NCBI RefSeq assembly: GCF_022343685.1
Contig: NZ_CP092123.1
Span: 1 to 64,000, forward strand
Reading direction: 5' to 3'
DNA length: 64,000 nucleotides
DNA from: Marinobacterium sediminicola
GTDB lineage: Bacteria; Pseudomonadota; Gammaproteobacteria; Pseudomonadales; Balneatricaceae
Shown here: positions 50,528-60,587 of the stretch, piece after piece
How the letters are laid out: every line of letters begins with the position of its first letter
Position numbering within the stretch: position 1 is the stretch's first letter
Program-made: the position numbers and the translations under genes
Notes under the pieces: generated by a model
Seen by the model: the letters and a program-made list of their open reading frames with translations, nothing else
Told to the model about the DNA's origin: nothing
The model's database searches: none

Positions 50528-50541
50528 TACCTGGCGAAGAC

Positions 50542-53500
50542 ATGATTGAGATGATCAGGCTTGATCCCGGCTCGGCGCGGCTGGAATACGAATGGGAACG
50601 GCAGTTTGCGGCACTGAACCAGCATGCCATTGTCAGTGTGGCCGATGCTGCCGGCCGTATTACCTATGTGAACGACCTGTTCTGCGAGATCAGCGGATAT
50701 CGCCGTGATGAACTGTTGGGTAACACCCATCGAATCGTGAAGTCTGACCGGCATGAGCCAGCCTTCTACGAAGACATGTGGCGGACCATCACCTCGGGCC
50801 GTTTGTGGAAAGGAGAGGTCTGTAATCGTCGAAAGGACGGAACGCTCTACTGGGTGGAGTCCACGATTACGCCTTTCCTGAATGCTCAGGGAAAACCGTT
50901 TCAGTACGTTTCCATTCGCACCGATATCACTCACGTTCAGGCGGTTCAGGAGAAGCTGCTCAGGCAGAGCGAGATGCAGCAGTGCCTGACGCGGGTGGCC
51001 CAGCGCCTGTTGGCGCTGCAGCCTTCAAACTATGGGCAGGTCTTGCATGAGGTGCTGGCAGACGCAGCCACAGTGCTTGGTGCCGGCAGTGCCTCGCTCT
51101 TCCGAGTCGAACGAGGGGCTCTCGTGTTGCAAACTGACTGGCCCTTGGCCAACGGTGACGCAGTCCGGCAACGACCACTCGACGCGGCCTTGAACTCGTT
51201 CATGCATGATCTCGGATCCAGCCGGGATCGGGCGCGATTCTTTACACTCGCAGATCTGGCTCAGGCAGTCCCCGGCCTTTCGGCAGAACAGTACCAGGGG
51301 GATTTGCTTGTTGTGCCCCTGAATGGCGAGCGCCGAATGGAAGGAGTCATCCTGTTCTCGTCGGAGCAATTGCAACCGACATGGCGTGAAGAATGTGGTG
51401 ACCAGGTTGTACTGCTGGCCAACATGTTGCTCAGTGCCATGGCCCGATTCAACACAACCCGGGAGTTGGCAGCGACCGAAGAGCGTCTGCGTCTGGGGCA
51501 GAAATTTGCCAATATCGGTACCTGGGAAAGTGATCTGGTCTCCGGTGAGTTTTTCTGGTCAGAGCAGATCCCCTCGCTGTTCGGTTTCCCTGATCAGCTT
51601 CAGCCAAGCCTGGGGCAATTGTTCCGTGCGGTGCATCCGGAAGATCGAGATCTGTTCAGGGAAGCGCACTTCAACGGCTTTGAAGCTGAAAGCAGTTACG
51701 AGATCGAATACAGAATTATCAGGCAGGACTCCGCGGACGAAGTGCGTTGGCTGATGGAGCGTGGCACCCTGGTGCAGGGCGGCAATGACTCACCGGCCAA
51801 GCTGCTCAGCGTGGTGCAGGATATTACCGAGCGCAAGGAAACACAGCTCAGGCTTGAAAAGCGAGAGGCCGAGCTGCAAAGCGCTCAGCGCCTGGCGAGA
51901 ATCGGCAACTGGAGCTACACCTACGTTACTGATCGTCTGCAGTGGTCGGACATCGCCGCCGAAATTTATGGTGGTCAGTCAGCGCAGGAGCCTCCCAGCA
52001 TTCACGCCTTCTGGGAGCTTGTCCATCCGAGTGACCGTACCCTCGTGCAGCAGGCCTATGCAAAATCCACGGTGTCGGGTGGATTTGATGTCATTAACCG
52101 CATCATCCGTCCTGATGGCTCAATGGGTTATGTTCATCAACTGGGCCAGCCTGAAAGGGATGCAGCCGGTAACCTGATTGGCCTGTCCGGTACGGTGCAG
52201 GATATTACCGAGCGGGTTGAGTCGGAGCGCAAACTGAGGGAAACGGAAGAGCGCTTTGCGTTCGCGGTTGAAGGGGCCGGCGACGGGATCTGGGACTGGA
52301 ATATCAGCACCGGTGCCATGACGCATTCCCGGCTTTATATGGAGATGCTGGGCTACGAGCAGGATGAACTGCCACACCATATCAGCACCTGGACCGAGAG
52401 TGTGCATCCTGATGATATGCCTGGAGTCAGCCAAATTCTGGAAGACTATCTGGCGGGCAGGCGAGAGCGCTATCACGTTGAGCTGAGACTGAGGTGCAAA
52501 AACGGCCGTTACAAATGGGTCCTGTGCCGTGGCGTCGTGGTAGAGCATGACTCTGATGGCAAACCCTTGCGGATGATCGGGATCCACAGTGACATCACGC
52601 GGATGAAAGAGGATGAAGCCGCATTGATTGCTGCACGCAATGAAGCTGAGCGTGCCAACCGCGCCAAGTCCCACTTCCTGTCCAGTATGAGCCATGAGTT
52701 GCGCACGCCCATGAATGCCATTCTGGGCTTTGGCCAGTTAATGGAATATGACGTCGACCTGGCAGCAGAACACAAGGACAGCGTGCATGAAATTCTTAAA
52801 GCGGGGCGCCATCTGCTTGATTTGATCAACGAAATCCTTGATCTTGCCAAGGTCGAATCGGGTCATATGACGATCTCGCTGGAACCGGTTGATCTGTCCG
52901 ATCTGGTCAGCGAGAGCTGCAGCCTGGTTCGTCCCTTGGCCAGGGATAGAGGCATCAGGCTGCTGGCCGATCATCTCGAACCCGTGCGGGTCATCGCCGA
53001 TAAGACGCGGCTCAAGCAGGTGATCCTGAATCTGCTGTCAAATGCGGTCAAATACAACCGTGATCATGGCAGTGTCTCACTCTGCAGTGAACTGCGTGAG
53101 GGCAATGTGCTGCGGCTGATATTTGAGGATACCGGGTATGGCATTTCATCCGAAGGTCTGGAAGGGCTGTTTCAGCCGTTTAACCGCATCGGAGCCGAGA
53201 AAAGCGGTATCGAAGGCACAGGGATTGGGCTGACGTTGACCAAGCAGCTGGTTGAACTGATGGGGGGGAGCATAGGGGCAGACAGTCAGTTGAACATCGG
53301 CAGCCGCTTCTGGATTGATATGCCTTTGGACACTGAGGCAGAGCCAGAAGATGACTTGCCGGCTGCAACCAGGACGGTTGCCACCGAGCAGAGAATGCCC
53401 TGCAAGACGGTTGTCTATGTGGATGATAATCCGTCAAATATCAAGCTGATACGCGGGATACTGGGGCGCTACCCGGGCGTTCAACTCCTGGATGCCCATA

Positions 53501-53784
53501 CGCCAGACCTGGGGATAGAGCTGGTTAAACAATCGCATCCGGATCTGGTGATTCTGGACATCAACATGCCTGGCCTGGATGGCTACCAGGTGCTGAAGAT
53601 TCTGAAGCAGATACCGGCATTCGCCGATACGCCGATCATCGCCCTGACCGCCAACGCCATGAGCAGGGATATTGAGAAAGGGTTAGCGGCCGGATTCAAG
53701 CGCTATTTGACCAAACCGCTTGAAGTGCCCGTGCTTCTCGAGGCGATTGAGGAGATTCTGGTACTGGATCAGGAGACTGGGTAA
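50542..53784 (+). CDS. Multi-PAS/GAF hybrid sensor histidine kinase
   Basis: The 1080-residue protein has no membrane segment. It starts with a PAS domain resembling that of the Aer-like receptor next door (AAGRITYVNDLFCEISGYRRDELLGNTHRIVKSD). A GAF-like domain follows (about 165-310), then three PAS/PAC units (about 320-430, 445-560, 570-690; each ends in DITERKE, DITERVE or DITRMKE). The histidine kinase core has H718 in SSMSHELRTPMNA and the ATP-binding motifs NLLSNAVKYN and GTGIGLTL. A receiver domain has the phosphoacceptor D1006 in LVILDINMPGLDG. It probably passes the phosphate to a separate partner, since no effector domain follows the receiver. Cytoplasmic redox or small-molecule sensing is inferred. 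Confidence 0.93.
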   Translation: MIEMIRLDPGSARLEYEWERQFAALNQHAIVSVADAAGRITYVNDLFCEISGYRRDELLGNTHRIVKSDRHEPAFYEDMWRTITSGRLWKGEVCNRRKDGTLYWVESTITPFLNAQGKPFQYVSIRTDITHVQAVQEKLLRQSEMQQCLTRVAQRLLALQPSNYGQVLHEVLADAATVLGAGSASLFRVERGALVLQTDWPLANGDAVRQRPLDAALNSFMHDLGSSRDRARFFTLADLAQAVPGLSAEQYQGDLLVVPLNGERRMEGVILFSSEQLQPTWREECGDQVVLLANMLLSAMARFNTTRELAATEERLRLGQKFANIGTWESDLVSGEFFWSEQIPSLFGFPDQLQPSLGQLFRAVHPEDRDLFREAHFNGFEAESSYEIEYRIIRQDSADEVRWLMERGTLVQGGNDSPAKLLSVVQDITERKETQLRLEKREAELQSAQRLARIGNWSYTYVTDRLQWSDIAAEIYGGQSAQEPPSIHAFWELVHPSDRTLVQQAYAKSTVSGGFDVINRIIRPDGSMGYVHQLGQPERDAAGNLIGLSGTVQDITERVESERKLRETEERFAFAVEGAGDGIWDWNISTGAMTHSRLYMEMLGYEQDELPHHISTWTESVHPDDMPGVSQILEDYLAGRRERYHVELRLRCKNGRYKWVLCRGVVVEHDSDGKPLRMIGIHSDITRMKEDEAALIAARNEAERANRAKSHFLSSMSHELRTPMNAILGFGQLMEYDVDLAAEHKDSVHEILKAGRHLLDLINEILDLAKVESGHMTISLEPVDLSDLVSESCSLVRPLARDRGIRLLADHLEPVRVIADKTRLKQVILNLLSNAVKYNRDHGSVSLCSELREGNVLRLIFEDTGYGISSEGLEGLFQPFNRIGAEKSGIEGTGIGLTLTKQLVELMGGSIGADSQLNIGSRFWIDMPLDTEAEPEDDLPAATRTVATEQRMPCKTVVYVDDNPSNIKLIRGILGRYPGVQLLDAHTPDLGIELVKQSHPDLVILDINMPGLDGYQVLKILKQIPAFADTPIIALTANAMSRDIEKGLAAGFKRYLTKPLEVPVLLEAIEEILVLDQETG

Positions 53785-53942
53785 GCGTTCAACAGTTGTT
53801 GCCTGTTTGACGCAATCGGTTGAATGGGCCTTCTGCCCGCCTGTATCGGGAAAGGACTGTCAGGCCGGTCGATAGCCGGATGCGGCTGTAACTGTCAGAT
53901 TCCAGTGATCGCTGGGCGAGGAGGCTGTCAAATTCCGGAAAC

Positions 53943-53972
53943 AAAAAAGCCCCGTTTTCACGAGGCTTTTTT
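53943..53972 (-). terminator. Terminator of tRNA-Phe
   Basis: AAAAAAGCC pairs with GGCTTTTTT across a loop that includes a short CG/CG inner pair (53943-53972). It lies 10 bp beyond the CCA end of tRNA-Phe on the minus strand. Confidence 0.8.
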
Positions 53973-53981
53973 GAGGAATCT

Positions 53982-54057
53982 TGGTGCCCAGAGGCGGAAT
54001 CGAACCACCGACACGGGGATTTTCAATCCCCTGCTCTACCGACTGAGCTATCTGGGC
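53982..54057 (-). tRNA. tRNA-Phe (anticodon GAA)
   Basis: The 76-nt minus-strand sequence starts GCCCAGATAGCTCAGTCGG and ends with TCTGGGCACCA, with an encoded CCA. The anticodon stem-loop GGGGATTGAAAATCCCC shows anticodon GAA, and the T-loop GGTTCGATTCC is standard. It has its own promoter and terminator. Confidence 0.98.
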
Positions 54058-54068
54058 AACGGGGGCGT

Positions 54069-54097
54069 ATTTAATCGGAAACCGCCCCACAGGTCAA
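54069..54097 (-). promoter_or_regulatory. tRNA-Phe promoter
   Basis: On the minus strand TTGACC (54097-54092), 17 bp and TTAAAT (54074-54069) are followed by a GC-rich discriminator (ACGCCCCCG). This is a near-consensus stable RNA promoter, ending 11 bp before the tRNA. It lies between the yggX stop and the tRNA gene. Confidence 0.85.
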
Positions 54098-54110
54098 GCA
54101 CTTGCCGAAA

Positions 54111-54383
54111 TTATTTTTCCGGCGGCACGTAACCTTCAGCCTGATCGTACTCTTCACCGGAGAGGAACTTTTCCATTTCCTGCTGCAGGTACTTGCGGCT
54201 CTCCGGATCCATCAGGTTCAAGTGCTTCTCGTTGATCAGCATGGTCTGATGATCGGTCCATTCTTGCCAGGCCTTCTTGGATACATTGTCGAAGATGTTC
54301 TGACCCAGTTCGCCGGGGTAAGGCGGGCGGTCCAGTCCTTCCAGTTCCTGTTTGTACTTGCGGCAGAAAACGGTACGGCTCAT
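54111..54383 (-). CDS. yggX: Probable Fe(2+)-trafficking protein YggX
   Basis: YggX is a small protein that protects iron-sulfur clusters from oxidative damage. The 90-residue protein shows the family sequence: [27 protein letters not shown] with the conserved cysteine, then [23 protein letters not shown]. It has normal length. It follows mutY after 14 bp on the same strand. MutY is itself a [4Fe-4S] enzyme and its stability depends on YggX in other bacteria, so the pairing is functional. Confidence 0.97.
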   Translation of the reverse strand: MSRTVFCRKYKQELEGLDRPPYPGELGQNIFDNVSKKAWQEWTDHQTMLINEKHLNLMDPESRKYLQQEMEKFLSGEEYDQAEGYVPPEK

Positions 54384-54397
54384 TGATGATCTCCGGT

Positions 54398-55441
54398 TCA
54401 GCTGGCGTAGCGCTCAAGCAGTCGCTTGACCGGTGCCGCCAGGCCAATATTTGCGGGTTGCTCCACGTTATACCAGAGTGCCGGCGTGCCTTCCATGACA
54501 GAGTTTGTGGGGTTTTTGGCCTGCACCCGTGCGGGAGTGATATCCAGATGGTAGTGACTGAAGGTATGGCGCAACGGCTCCAGCACTTCAGTGGCACTGT
54601 CGTCCAGTTCCAGCCCGAGGGTTGAAGGGGCGTCACGCAGGTCGGCGACTTCGGGCAAGCTCCAAAGCCCGCCCCAGATGCCGCTGGGAGGGCGTTGTTG
54701 CAAGAGTACCTCACCATTCTCGTTGCGGAGCAACAGCATCATGGTCTGCTTGACCGGCAAGGTTTTCTTCGGGCGGGGAGAGGGCAAGCGATCGGTCAGG
54801 TTCAAGGCTCTGGCCTGACAATCGGCCTGCAAGGGACAGAGCAGACAGCCGGGTTTGCTGCGCGTACAGACCGTTGCCCCCAGATCCATCATCGCCTGGG
54901 TGTAGTCGCCCACGCGATGGTCCGGCGTATTACGTTCGGCATGCGCCCAGAGCTCTTTCATCACGGCGGGAGTACCCGGCCAGCCTTCCACGGCGTAGAA
55001 ACGGGCCAGTACACGTTTGACGTTGCCATCGAGAATGGCGGCACGTCGTCCGGTCGAGATGGAGATGATGGCGCCTGCCGTGGATCGGCCGATGCCGGGC
55101 AAGGCCTCCATCTCTTCGACGCTTTTGGGGAAGTCGCCACCCAGGTCACGACTGACGATGCGTGCAGCCTTGTGCAGGTTGCGGGCACGGGCGTAGTAGC
55201 CCAGCCCGGTCCACAGATGCAGTACCTCGTCCTGATCGGCGTCTGCCAGATCATGTACGGTCGGGAAACGCGCGATAAAACGCTGGAAGTAGGGGATGAC
55301 CGTTTTCACCTGGGTCTGTTGCAGCATAATCTCCGAGATCCAGGTGAAGTAGGCGGTTTTCTCGGCCTGCCAGGGCAGGTCGTGGCGGCCGTGCTGGTCA
55401 AACCAGGCCAGCACGGCGCTGTGGAACTGCTCAGATGTCAT
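54398..55441 (-). CDS. mutY: A/G-specific adenine glycosylase MutY
   Basis: MutY removes adenine mispaired with 8-oxoguanine. The 347-residue enzyme has the helix-hairpin-helix [15 protein letters not shown], the catalytic Asp in [16 protein letters not shown], and the iron-sulfur cluster cysteines C-x6-C-x2-C-x5-C ([17 protein letters not shown]). The C-terminal NUDIX-like domain ([20 protein letters not shown]) recognises 8-oxoG. The start overlaps the asmA stop by 4 bp (ATGA). It belongs to an asmA-mutY-yggX operon, as in Pseudomonas. Confidence 0.98.
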   Translation of the reverse strand: MTSEQFHSAVLAWFDQHGRHDLPWQAEKTAYFTWISEIMLQQTQVKTVIPYFQRFIARFPTVHDLADADQDEVLHLWTGLGYYARARNLHKAARIVSRDLGGDFPKSVEEMEALPGIGRSTAGAIISISTGRRAAILDGNVKRVLARFYAVEGWPGTPAVMKELWAHAERNTPDHRVGDYTQAMMDLGATVCTRSKPGCLLCPLQADCQARALNLTDRLPSPRPKKTLPVKQTMMLLLRNENGEVLLQQRPPSGIWGGLWSLPEVADLRDAPSTLGLELDDSATEVLEPLRHTFSHYHLDITPARVQAKNPTNSVMEGTPALWYNVEQPANIGLAAPVKRLLERYAS

Positions 55442-57585
55442 CGGCCGAACAGCCCCTTGAGCACCTGACCGGCGCCTTCCTCGCCCAGTTTTTCCTTCAG
55501 TTTTTCCTCGACCTGACTGCCCACTTTCTCTTCCACCTTACGTTTGGCTTCTGCCTTGATGATGTTGGAGATGAAGCTGGTATCGAGACGGCACAACTTG
55601 GCAGGTTCATCGTAGAAACCACCCTTACAGTTGACCGGTACCTCCACCCCTTCCAGTCGATTGTTTACCGAGCAGCTTTCGTTGAACAGGTTGCCTTCCA
55701 GGGTCAGGCCCACGCGATAGTCCAGCGCCTGCTGAGGCAGGTTAACGTTGCCCCGGCCAGCGACTGTCATGGCATCCAGTCTGGCCGTCAGATCGTTGTT
55801 GCTGACGACCCCGTTACGCATGTTGAAGTTCGCACCCAGATCGGCGAAGGGCGTGGTTTTGTCTACCTGCTCGGCGTTGATCCAGAGTGCGGACAGGTTG
55901 TTGATGCCCTGGCACATGGACTGGGCAGCGTCGATACCCTTGAGCAGGCCTTCAGCCATCTGCACGTTGGCGCTGCCGTTCAGAGAGTTGACCCAGGCGT
56001 GAATCGACTGGCCACTCATGCTGATGTCGGCGCGGCTGTCCAGCTTGCCTGCCACAACGTCGGTATCGGCCAGTGTTTTCAGGGCGTTACCCAGCTGCAA
56101 ACCGGTTACACGGGGTGCCAGGCTGATGCGCAGAGGCGCCTTGCGGGCATCCAGCTGAGCGGTGGTACTGATCTGGCCTTCAAAGGCACTGGTGTTGAAG
56201 CGGGTCAGTTTGATCAGGCCGTTGCTGGCAGCGAGGGTCAATCCCGGCTTGCCCAACTGAATACCATTGATCTTCAGGCTTTCGAGATCAAGTTCGGCAT
56301 TGAGATTGAGCGCGCGCAGGGGTTCCATGGGGATGATTTCATCCTTGGGCCAGCCTTTGCTTGAGCCAGAACCCGCCTGGGCCTGAGACGGGGTCGTCTC
56401 GGTTGCCGGCGGCAAATAGCGGTCGGCATCCAGTGCATTACCCTTGAGCTTCAGACCGATCTGCTGGCTATCCAGGCCGAAACTGGCCTCACCGTTAAAT
56501 TGGGTATCGTCCAGCTGCAGGCTCAAGGGCTTCAGCTGAACGGTACCGGCAGGGCCTCCCAGGGTGGCGCTGAAGGCGAGAGCGGTCAAAGCGTTCTTGT
56601 CGCTGGTTTCCGGAGCTGCCTGGCCAAGGGTGGTCAGTAGCTGTTTAAGGTTGAACGTATTGCTGCTCAGCTGACCACTGAGCTGAGGCTGACTGAAGCT
56701 GCTCAGGCTGAGTTCGCCGCTGAGGGTCAGAGGATCAGCATCAATCTTCAGCTGGCGAATATCGACCTGTTGCTCATTGAGACGGGCGTCCAGGTCGGCG
56801 GCAAGGCCGAATTTCAATGCCGCCGGAATGCTGGCGCCTTCAATCAGTTCCAGTGTGCTGGTCAGGCCGGACAGCTGGTAACGGTTGCCTGCCAGATCGA
56901 GTGTTACCTGAGTTTCGAGCGTGGCGCGGCTGTGCAGTTGCAGCTGTTCAGCAGTGAATTGACGCAGGCTGGCTCCCAGCTCCAGTGGGAACGCCTCTCC
57001 TTCGCTGATCCGGCCTGACGTCAGGTTGAGATCACTCAGTTCGATACGACTGTTATTCGCCTGATCGGTAAAGGTCAGCGCAGCGTTGCGGATCTCGATC
57101 GCTTCGATATCGATCGAAAGGCCTTTTTCACGTGAGCTTGATGCCGCGCTGTCCGACTCCCCTGATGTCTGGTCCTGTGCTTCGCCGCCAGCCGCGGGGC
57201 TGGTCGGGGTCCAGTTATTGCCGCCCTGACGGTCCTGTACCAGCTCCAGTGCAAGGCCGTCGACCAGCAGTCGGTTCATTTGCAGTTCGCCACCGATCAG
57301 GGCGGGAATGCTGACCGAGACTTCGGCACGGTTCAATTGACCCAATGCCGGCTTGTTAGGGTAGCTGACCCCAATCTGGTTCAGTTCCAGCGCCAGCCAA
57401 GGGTAGAAGGACCAACCGATATCACCGTCGATCTTCAGTTCGATGCCAGCCTGCTCGAGCGCCGCATTACGGATCTCGTTCTTGTAGTCGTTGGGGTCGA
57501 TCAGTGTGGTAAGGGCTGCCAGTGCAACTCCGATCAGGAGCAGCAGGCCCAGCAGCAGGGCGAAAATCAGCTTGATTGCTTTCAT
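55438..57585 (-). CDS. asmA: AsmA family protein
   Basis: AsmA-family proteins have an N-terminal membrane anchor and a long periplasmic repeating-groove domain. They influence outer-membrane lipid transport and assembly. The 715-residue protein has the anchor [23 protein letters not shown], then the AsmA-N region ([47 protein letters not shown]) and the C-terminal part typical of the family ([41 protein letters not shown]). The frame extends to 57612, but ATG 57585 fits the family. It is transcribed divergently from the his operon and ahead of mutY. Confidence 0.94.
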   Translation of the reverse strand: MKAIKLIFALLLGLLLLIGVALAALTTLIDPNDYKNEIRNAALEQAGIELKIDGDIGWSFYPWLALELNQIGVSYPNKPALGQLNRAEVSVSIPALIGGELQMNRLLVDGLALELVQDRQGGNNWTPTSPAAGGEAQDQTSGESDSAASSSREKGLSIDIEAIEIRNAALTFTDQANNSRIELSDLNLTSGRISEGEAFPLELGASLRQFTAEQLQLHSRATLETQVTLDLAGNRYQLSGLTSTLELIEGASIPAALKFGLAADLDARLNEQQVDIRQLKIDADPLTLSGELSLSSFSQPQLSGQLSSNTFNLKQLLTTLGQAAPETSDKNALTALAFSATLGGPAGTVQLKPLSLQLDDTQFNGEASFGLDSQQIGLKLKGNALDADRYLPPATETTPSQAQAGSGSSKGWPKDEIIPMEPLRALNLNAELDLESLKINGIQLGKPGLTLAASNGLIKLTRFNTSAFEGQISTTAQLDARKAPLRISLAPRVTGLQLGNALKTLADTDVVAGKLDSRADISMSGQSIHAWVNSLNGSANVQMAEGLLKGIDAAQSMCQGINNLSALWINAEQVDKTTPFADLGANFNMRNGVVSNNDLTARLDAMTVAGRGNVNLPQQALDYRVGLTLEGNLFNESCSVNNRLEGVEVPVNCKGGFYDEPAKLCRLDTSFISNIIKAEAKRKVEEKVGSQVEEKLKEKLGEEGAGQVLKGLFGR

Positions 57586-57669
57586 GAAAGGTCCCGTCAT
57601 TTCCCTGAACATTAGACGAGCTTGAGTATAGCGGATCTGAATGATCCTTTGTTATCCCGCAGTATGAAC

Positions 57670-57699
57670 CTGCCGTTAAGCCGCGGTTGGATGTATAAT
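57670..57699 (+). promoter_or_regulatory. Candidate his operon promoter
   Basis: TATAAT (57694-57699) is preceded 18 bp upstream by CTGCCG (57670-57675), a weak -35. It is located 34 bp before the hisB ATG. No leader peptide rich in histidine was recognised. Confidence 0.5.
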
Positions 57700-57732
57700 G
57701 AGCGTTTTCGTAAATCCCAGGCGGAGAGAAAG

Positions 57733-58326
57733 ATGGCCGAGCGTAAAGCCCAGGTAACCCGCAACACGCTGGAAACCCAGATCACTGTTGCCGTAAACCT
57801 TGATGGCACCGGGCAGCTGGATGTGGATACCGGTGTCCCTTTTCTGGATCACATGCTGGATCAGATTGCCCGTCATGGCCTGATCGATCTGGAGATCAGC
57901 GCTATCGGCGACCTGCACATCGATGATCACCACACAGTAGAAGACATTGGCATTACCCTCGGCCAGGCGTTCAAGCAGGCGGTAGGCGATAAAAAGGGCA
58001 TCTATCGTTACGGACATGCCTATGTGCCGCTGGATGAAGCACTCTCTCGCGTAGTGATCGACTTCTCAGGCCGTCCCGGCCTGGAAATGAACGTCGAGTT
58101 CACACGTGGTCGTGTCGGCAACTTCGACGTGGATCTGTTCTCCGAGTTCTTCCACGGCTTCGTCAACCACGCCATGGTGACGCTGCATATCGATAACCTG
58201 AAAGGCAAGAATACCCACCATCAGGCCGAGACCATCTTCAAGGCGTTTGGTCGTGCTCTGCGCATGGCACTGACCGTTGATGAGCGCGCTGCGGACATCA
58301 TGCCGTCCACCAAGGGGTGCCTGTAA
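57733..58326 (+). CDS. hisB: Imidazoleglycerol-phosphate dehydratase
   Basis: HisB dehydrates imidazoleglycerol phosphate in histidine synthesis, here as the single-domain enzyme without the phosphatase domain of the E. coli fusion. The 197-residue protein has the metal-binding motifs [27 protein letters not shown] and [15 protein letters not shown]. The frame is open to 57622, but ATG 57733 has GGAGAG upstream and the proper family start. First gene of hisBHAF. Confidence 0.97.
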   Translation: MAERKAQVTRNTLETQITVAVNLDGTGQLDVDTGVPFLDHMLDQIARHGLIDLEISAIGDLHIDDHHTVEDIGITLGQAFKQAVGDKKGIYRYGHAYVPLDEALSRVVIDFSGRPGLEMNVEFTRGRVGNFDVDLFSEFFHGFVNHAMVTLHIDNLKGKNTHHQAETIFKAFGRALRMALTVDERAADIMPSTKGCL

Positions 58327-58329
58327 GTC

Positions 58330-58977
58330 ATGAGCAACATTGCAGTAATCGACTATGGCATGGGCAACCTGCACTCGGTCGCCAAGGCGCTGGAACATGT
58401 CCAGCCTGGTGTAGAGGTGCGTGTGACGGCTGATCCCGAACTGGTGCGCAGTGCCGACCGTGTGCTGCTGCCTGGCGTGGGCGCCATTCGCGACTGTATG
58501 GCAGAGATCCGTCGCCTGGGTGTCGATGCCGAAGTGCGTGAAGCGATTGCCTCCGGCAAGCCGTTTTTGGGCATCTGCGTCGGTTATCAGGCGTTGATGG
58601 AGTTCTCCGAAGAGAACAACGGCGTTGACTGCCTCGGCGAGTTCGAAGGGCGCGTCAACTTCTTTGGCGATGACCTCAAGGATGCCGATGGCGAGCGGCT
58701 GAAAGTACCGCACATGGGCTGGAACCAGGTCTATCAGACCCAGGATCACCCCCTCTGGGCCAATATTGAGGACGGTAGCCGTTTCTATTTCGTGCACAGC
58801 TACTACGTGAAGGCGAAACAGAGCGAGCTGGTGGCCGCGACCTGCAACTACGGTGTCGACTTCGATGTGGCGATCGCCCGCGATAACGTTTTTGCGGTGC
58901 AGTTCCACCCTGAGAAAAGCCAGAAGGTAGGCCTGCAGCTGTTGCAGAACTTCCTCAACTGGGACGGCCGTCCCTGA
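58330..58977 (+). CDS. hisH: Imidazole glycerol phosphate synthase subunit HisH
   Basis: HisH is the glutaminase subunit that feeds ammonia to HisF. The 215-residue class I amidotransferase has the nucleophile C83 in [11 protein letters not shown], the oxyanion strand (YGMGNLHSV) and the catalytic His/Glu in [10 protein letters not shown]. The gap to hisB is 3 bp, and hisA follows after 41 bp. Confidence 0.97.
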   Translation: MSNIAVIDYGMGNLHSVAKALEHVQPGVEVRVTADPELVRSADRVLLPGVGAIRDCMAEIRRLGVDAEVREAIASGKPFLGICVGYQALMEFSEENNGVDCLGEFEGRVNFFGDDLKDADGERLKVPHMGWNQVYQTQDHPLWANIEDGSRFYFVHSYYVKAKQSELVAATCNYGVDFDVAIARDNVFAVQFHPEKSQKVGLQLLQNFLNWDGRP

Positions 58978-59018
58978 GCCTGACATTTTTTGACTGATTA
59001 TTCTGGATTCGAGCCGAT

Positions 59019-59759
59019 ATGCTGATTATTCCCGCGATTGACCTCAAAGATGGTGCCTGCGTTCGTCTGCGTCAGGGCCGTATGGATGATTCCACCGTAT
59101 TTTCCGATAACCCTGTCGAGATGGCGGCCAAGTGGGTTGAAGCCGGCTGCCGTCGTCTGCATCTGGTTGACCTGAACGGTGCTTTTGCCGGTGAACCGGT
59201 CAATGGCGAGATTGTCAAAAAGATTGCCGAAGCCTATCCGGATCTGCCGATCCAGATCGGTGGCGGTATCCGCTCTGCCGAGATTATTCAGGCCTATCTG
59301 GATGCCGGCGTGCAGTACGTCATCATCGGCACCAAGGCGGTGAAGGATCCGAGCTTCGTGACGGAAATGTGCAAGCAGTTCCCGGGTCACATCATCGTGG
59401 GCCTGGACGCTCAGGACGGCTTCGTAGCCATTGACGGTTGGGCCGAGATCACGGACATCAAGGCGGTGGAGCTGGCCAAGCAGTTCAAGAACGACGGTGT
59501 CAGCGCCATCGTTTACACCGATATCAGCCGTGACGGCATGATGCAGGGCGTGAACGTGGAAGCGACCGTAGAATTGGCACGTGAAGCCGGCATTCCGGTA
59601 ATCGCCTCCGGTGGCGTGACCAACATCGAAGACATCAAGGCGCTGGCCAAGGTCGCCGATCAGGGTATCCTGGGCGCGATCACCGGCCGTGCCATCTATG
59701 AAGGCACCCTGGACGTGGCCGAAGCTCAGGCGCTGAGCGACGAGCTCACCGGCAACTGA
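59019..59759 (+). CDS. hisA: ProFAR isomerase HisA
   Basis: HisA converts ProFAR to PRFAR by an Amadori rearrangement. The 246-residue (beta-alpha)8 barrel has the catalytic aspartates in [18 protein letters not shown] (D8) and GLDAQDG, the phosphate-binding IQIGGGIRS and [11 protein letters not shown]. It precedes hisF by 13 bp, its barrel relative. Confidence 0.97.
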   Translation: MLIIPAIDLKDGACVRLRQGRMDDSTVFSDNPVEMAAKWVEAGCRRLHLVDLNGAFAGEPVNGEIVKKIAEAYPDLPIQIGGGIRSAEIIQAYLDAGVQYVIIGTKAVKDPSFVTEMCKQFPGHIIVGLDAQDGFVAIDGWAEITDIKAVELAKQFKNDGVSAIVYTDISRDGMMQGVNVEATVELAREAGIPVIASGGVTNIEDIKALAKVADQGILGAITGRAIYEGTLDVAEAQALSDELTGN

Positions 59760-59772
59760 GAGAGATAGCAGT

Positions 59773-60546
59773 ATGGCACTGGCAAAACGCATCATCCCCT
59801 GTCTCGACGTGGAGAATGGCCGCGTGGTGAAAGGGGTTCAGTTCGTCGATATCCGTGATGCCGGCGATCCGGTGGAAGTGGCCAAGCGCTACGATGAACA
59901 GGGCGCTGACGAGATCACCTTCCTCGACATTACCGCGACCCATGAAGGGCGCGACACCATGGTGCATACCGTGGAGAAGATGGCCTCTCAGGTATTCATT
60001 CCGCTGACAGTCGGTGGTGGTATCCGTACCTGCGAAGATATCCGCACCATGCTCAATGCCGGTGCCGACAAGGTCTCGATCAACAGCGCCGCGGTAAAGA
60101 ACCCGGACTTCGTGCGCGAAGCGGCCGAGCGTTTCGGCAGTCAGTGCATCGTGGTCGCAATCGACGCCAAGAAGGTGAGCCAGCCGGGCGAACCGGACAA
60201 GTGGGAGATTTTTACCCACGGTGGCCGCAAGCCGACCGGAATTGATGCCGTTGAATGGGCGAAAAAGATGGTCGACCTCGGGGCCGGCGAGATTCTGCTG
60301 ACTTCCATGGACCAGGATGGCGTCAAGAACGGCTATGATATCGGTGTCACTCGCGCCATCAGTGAGGCGGTTCATGTCCCGGTGATCGCGTCCGGTGGTG
60401 TGGGTAATCTGGACCACCTGGTGGAAGGCTGTATCGAAGGCAAAGCCGATGCTGTTCTGGCAGCCTCGATTTTTCACTTCAACGAGTACAGCATTCCGCA
60501 GGCAAAGGAATATATGCGCCAGCACGGGATCGAAGTTCGTCTCTGA
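59773..60546 (+). CDS. hisF: Imidazole glycerol phosphate synthase subunit HisF
   Basis: HisF is the cyclase subunit that turns PRFAR and ammonia from HisH into imidazoleglycerol phosphate and AICAR. The 257-residue barrel has D11 in [21 protein letters not shown], the phosphate-binding VGGGIRTC and [14 protein letters not shown]. It closes hisBHAF. A palindromic hairpin (60557-60587) follows after 10 bp. Confidence 0.97.
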   Translation: MALAKRIIPCLDVENGRVVKGVQFVDIRDAGDPVEVAKRYDEQGADEITFLDITATHEGRDTMVHTVEKMASQVFIPLTVGGGIRTCEDIRTMLNAGADKVSINSAAVKNPDFVREAAERFGSQCIVVAIDAKKVSQPGEPDKWEIFTHGGRKPTGIDAVEWAKKMVDLGAGEILLTSMDQDGVKNGYDIGVTRAISEAVHVPVIASGGVGNLDHLVEGCIEGKADAVLAASIFHFNEYSIPQAKEYMRQHGIEVRL

Positions 60547-60556
60547 TCCCGTGAAC

Positions 60557-60587
60557 GCCGGACTCAGAACTCGTAGCTGAGTCCGGC
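60557..60587. terminator. Hairpin after hisF, shared with the converging gene end
   Basis: GCCGGACTCAG (60557-60567) pairs perfectly with CTGAGTCCGGC (60577-60587) over 11 bp. It overlaps the last codons of the leftward outer-membrane gene. No real T run follows (TTCG), so terminator activity is uncertain, but the location between converging genes fits. Confidence 0.5.

Noticed and set aside
53824..54132. Rightward 102-codon frame across the tRNA-Phe gene
   Set aside because: It runs through a tRNA in antisense; translated tRNA sequences of this kind are common annotation errors.
57127..57142. TTTTTCACGTGAGCTT in asmA as a third parS
   Set aside because: It has the CACGTG core, but only 11 of 16 positions match and the right arm is unrelated.
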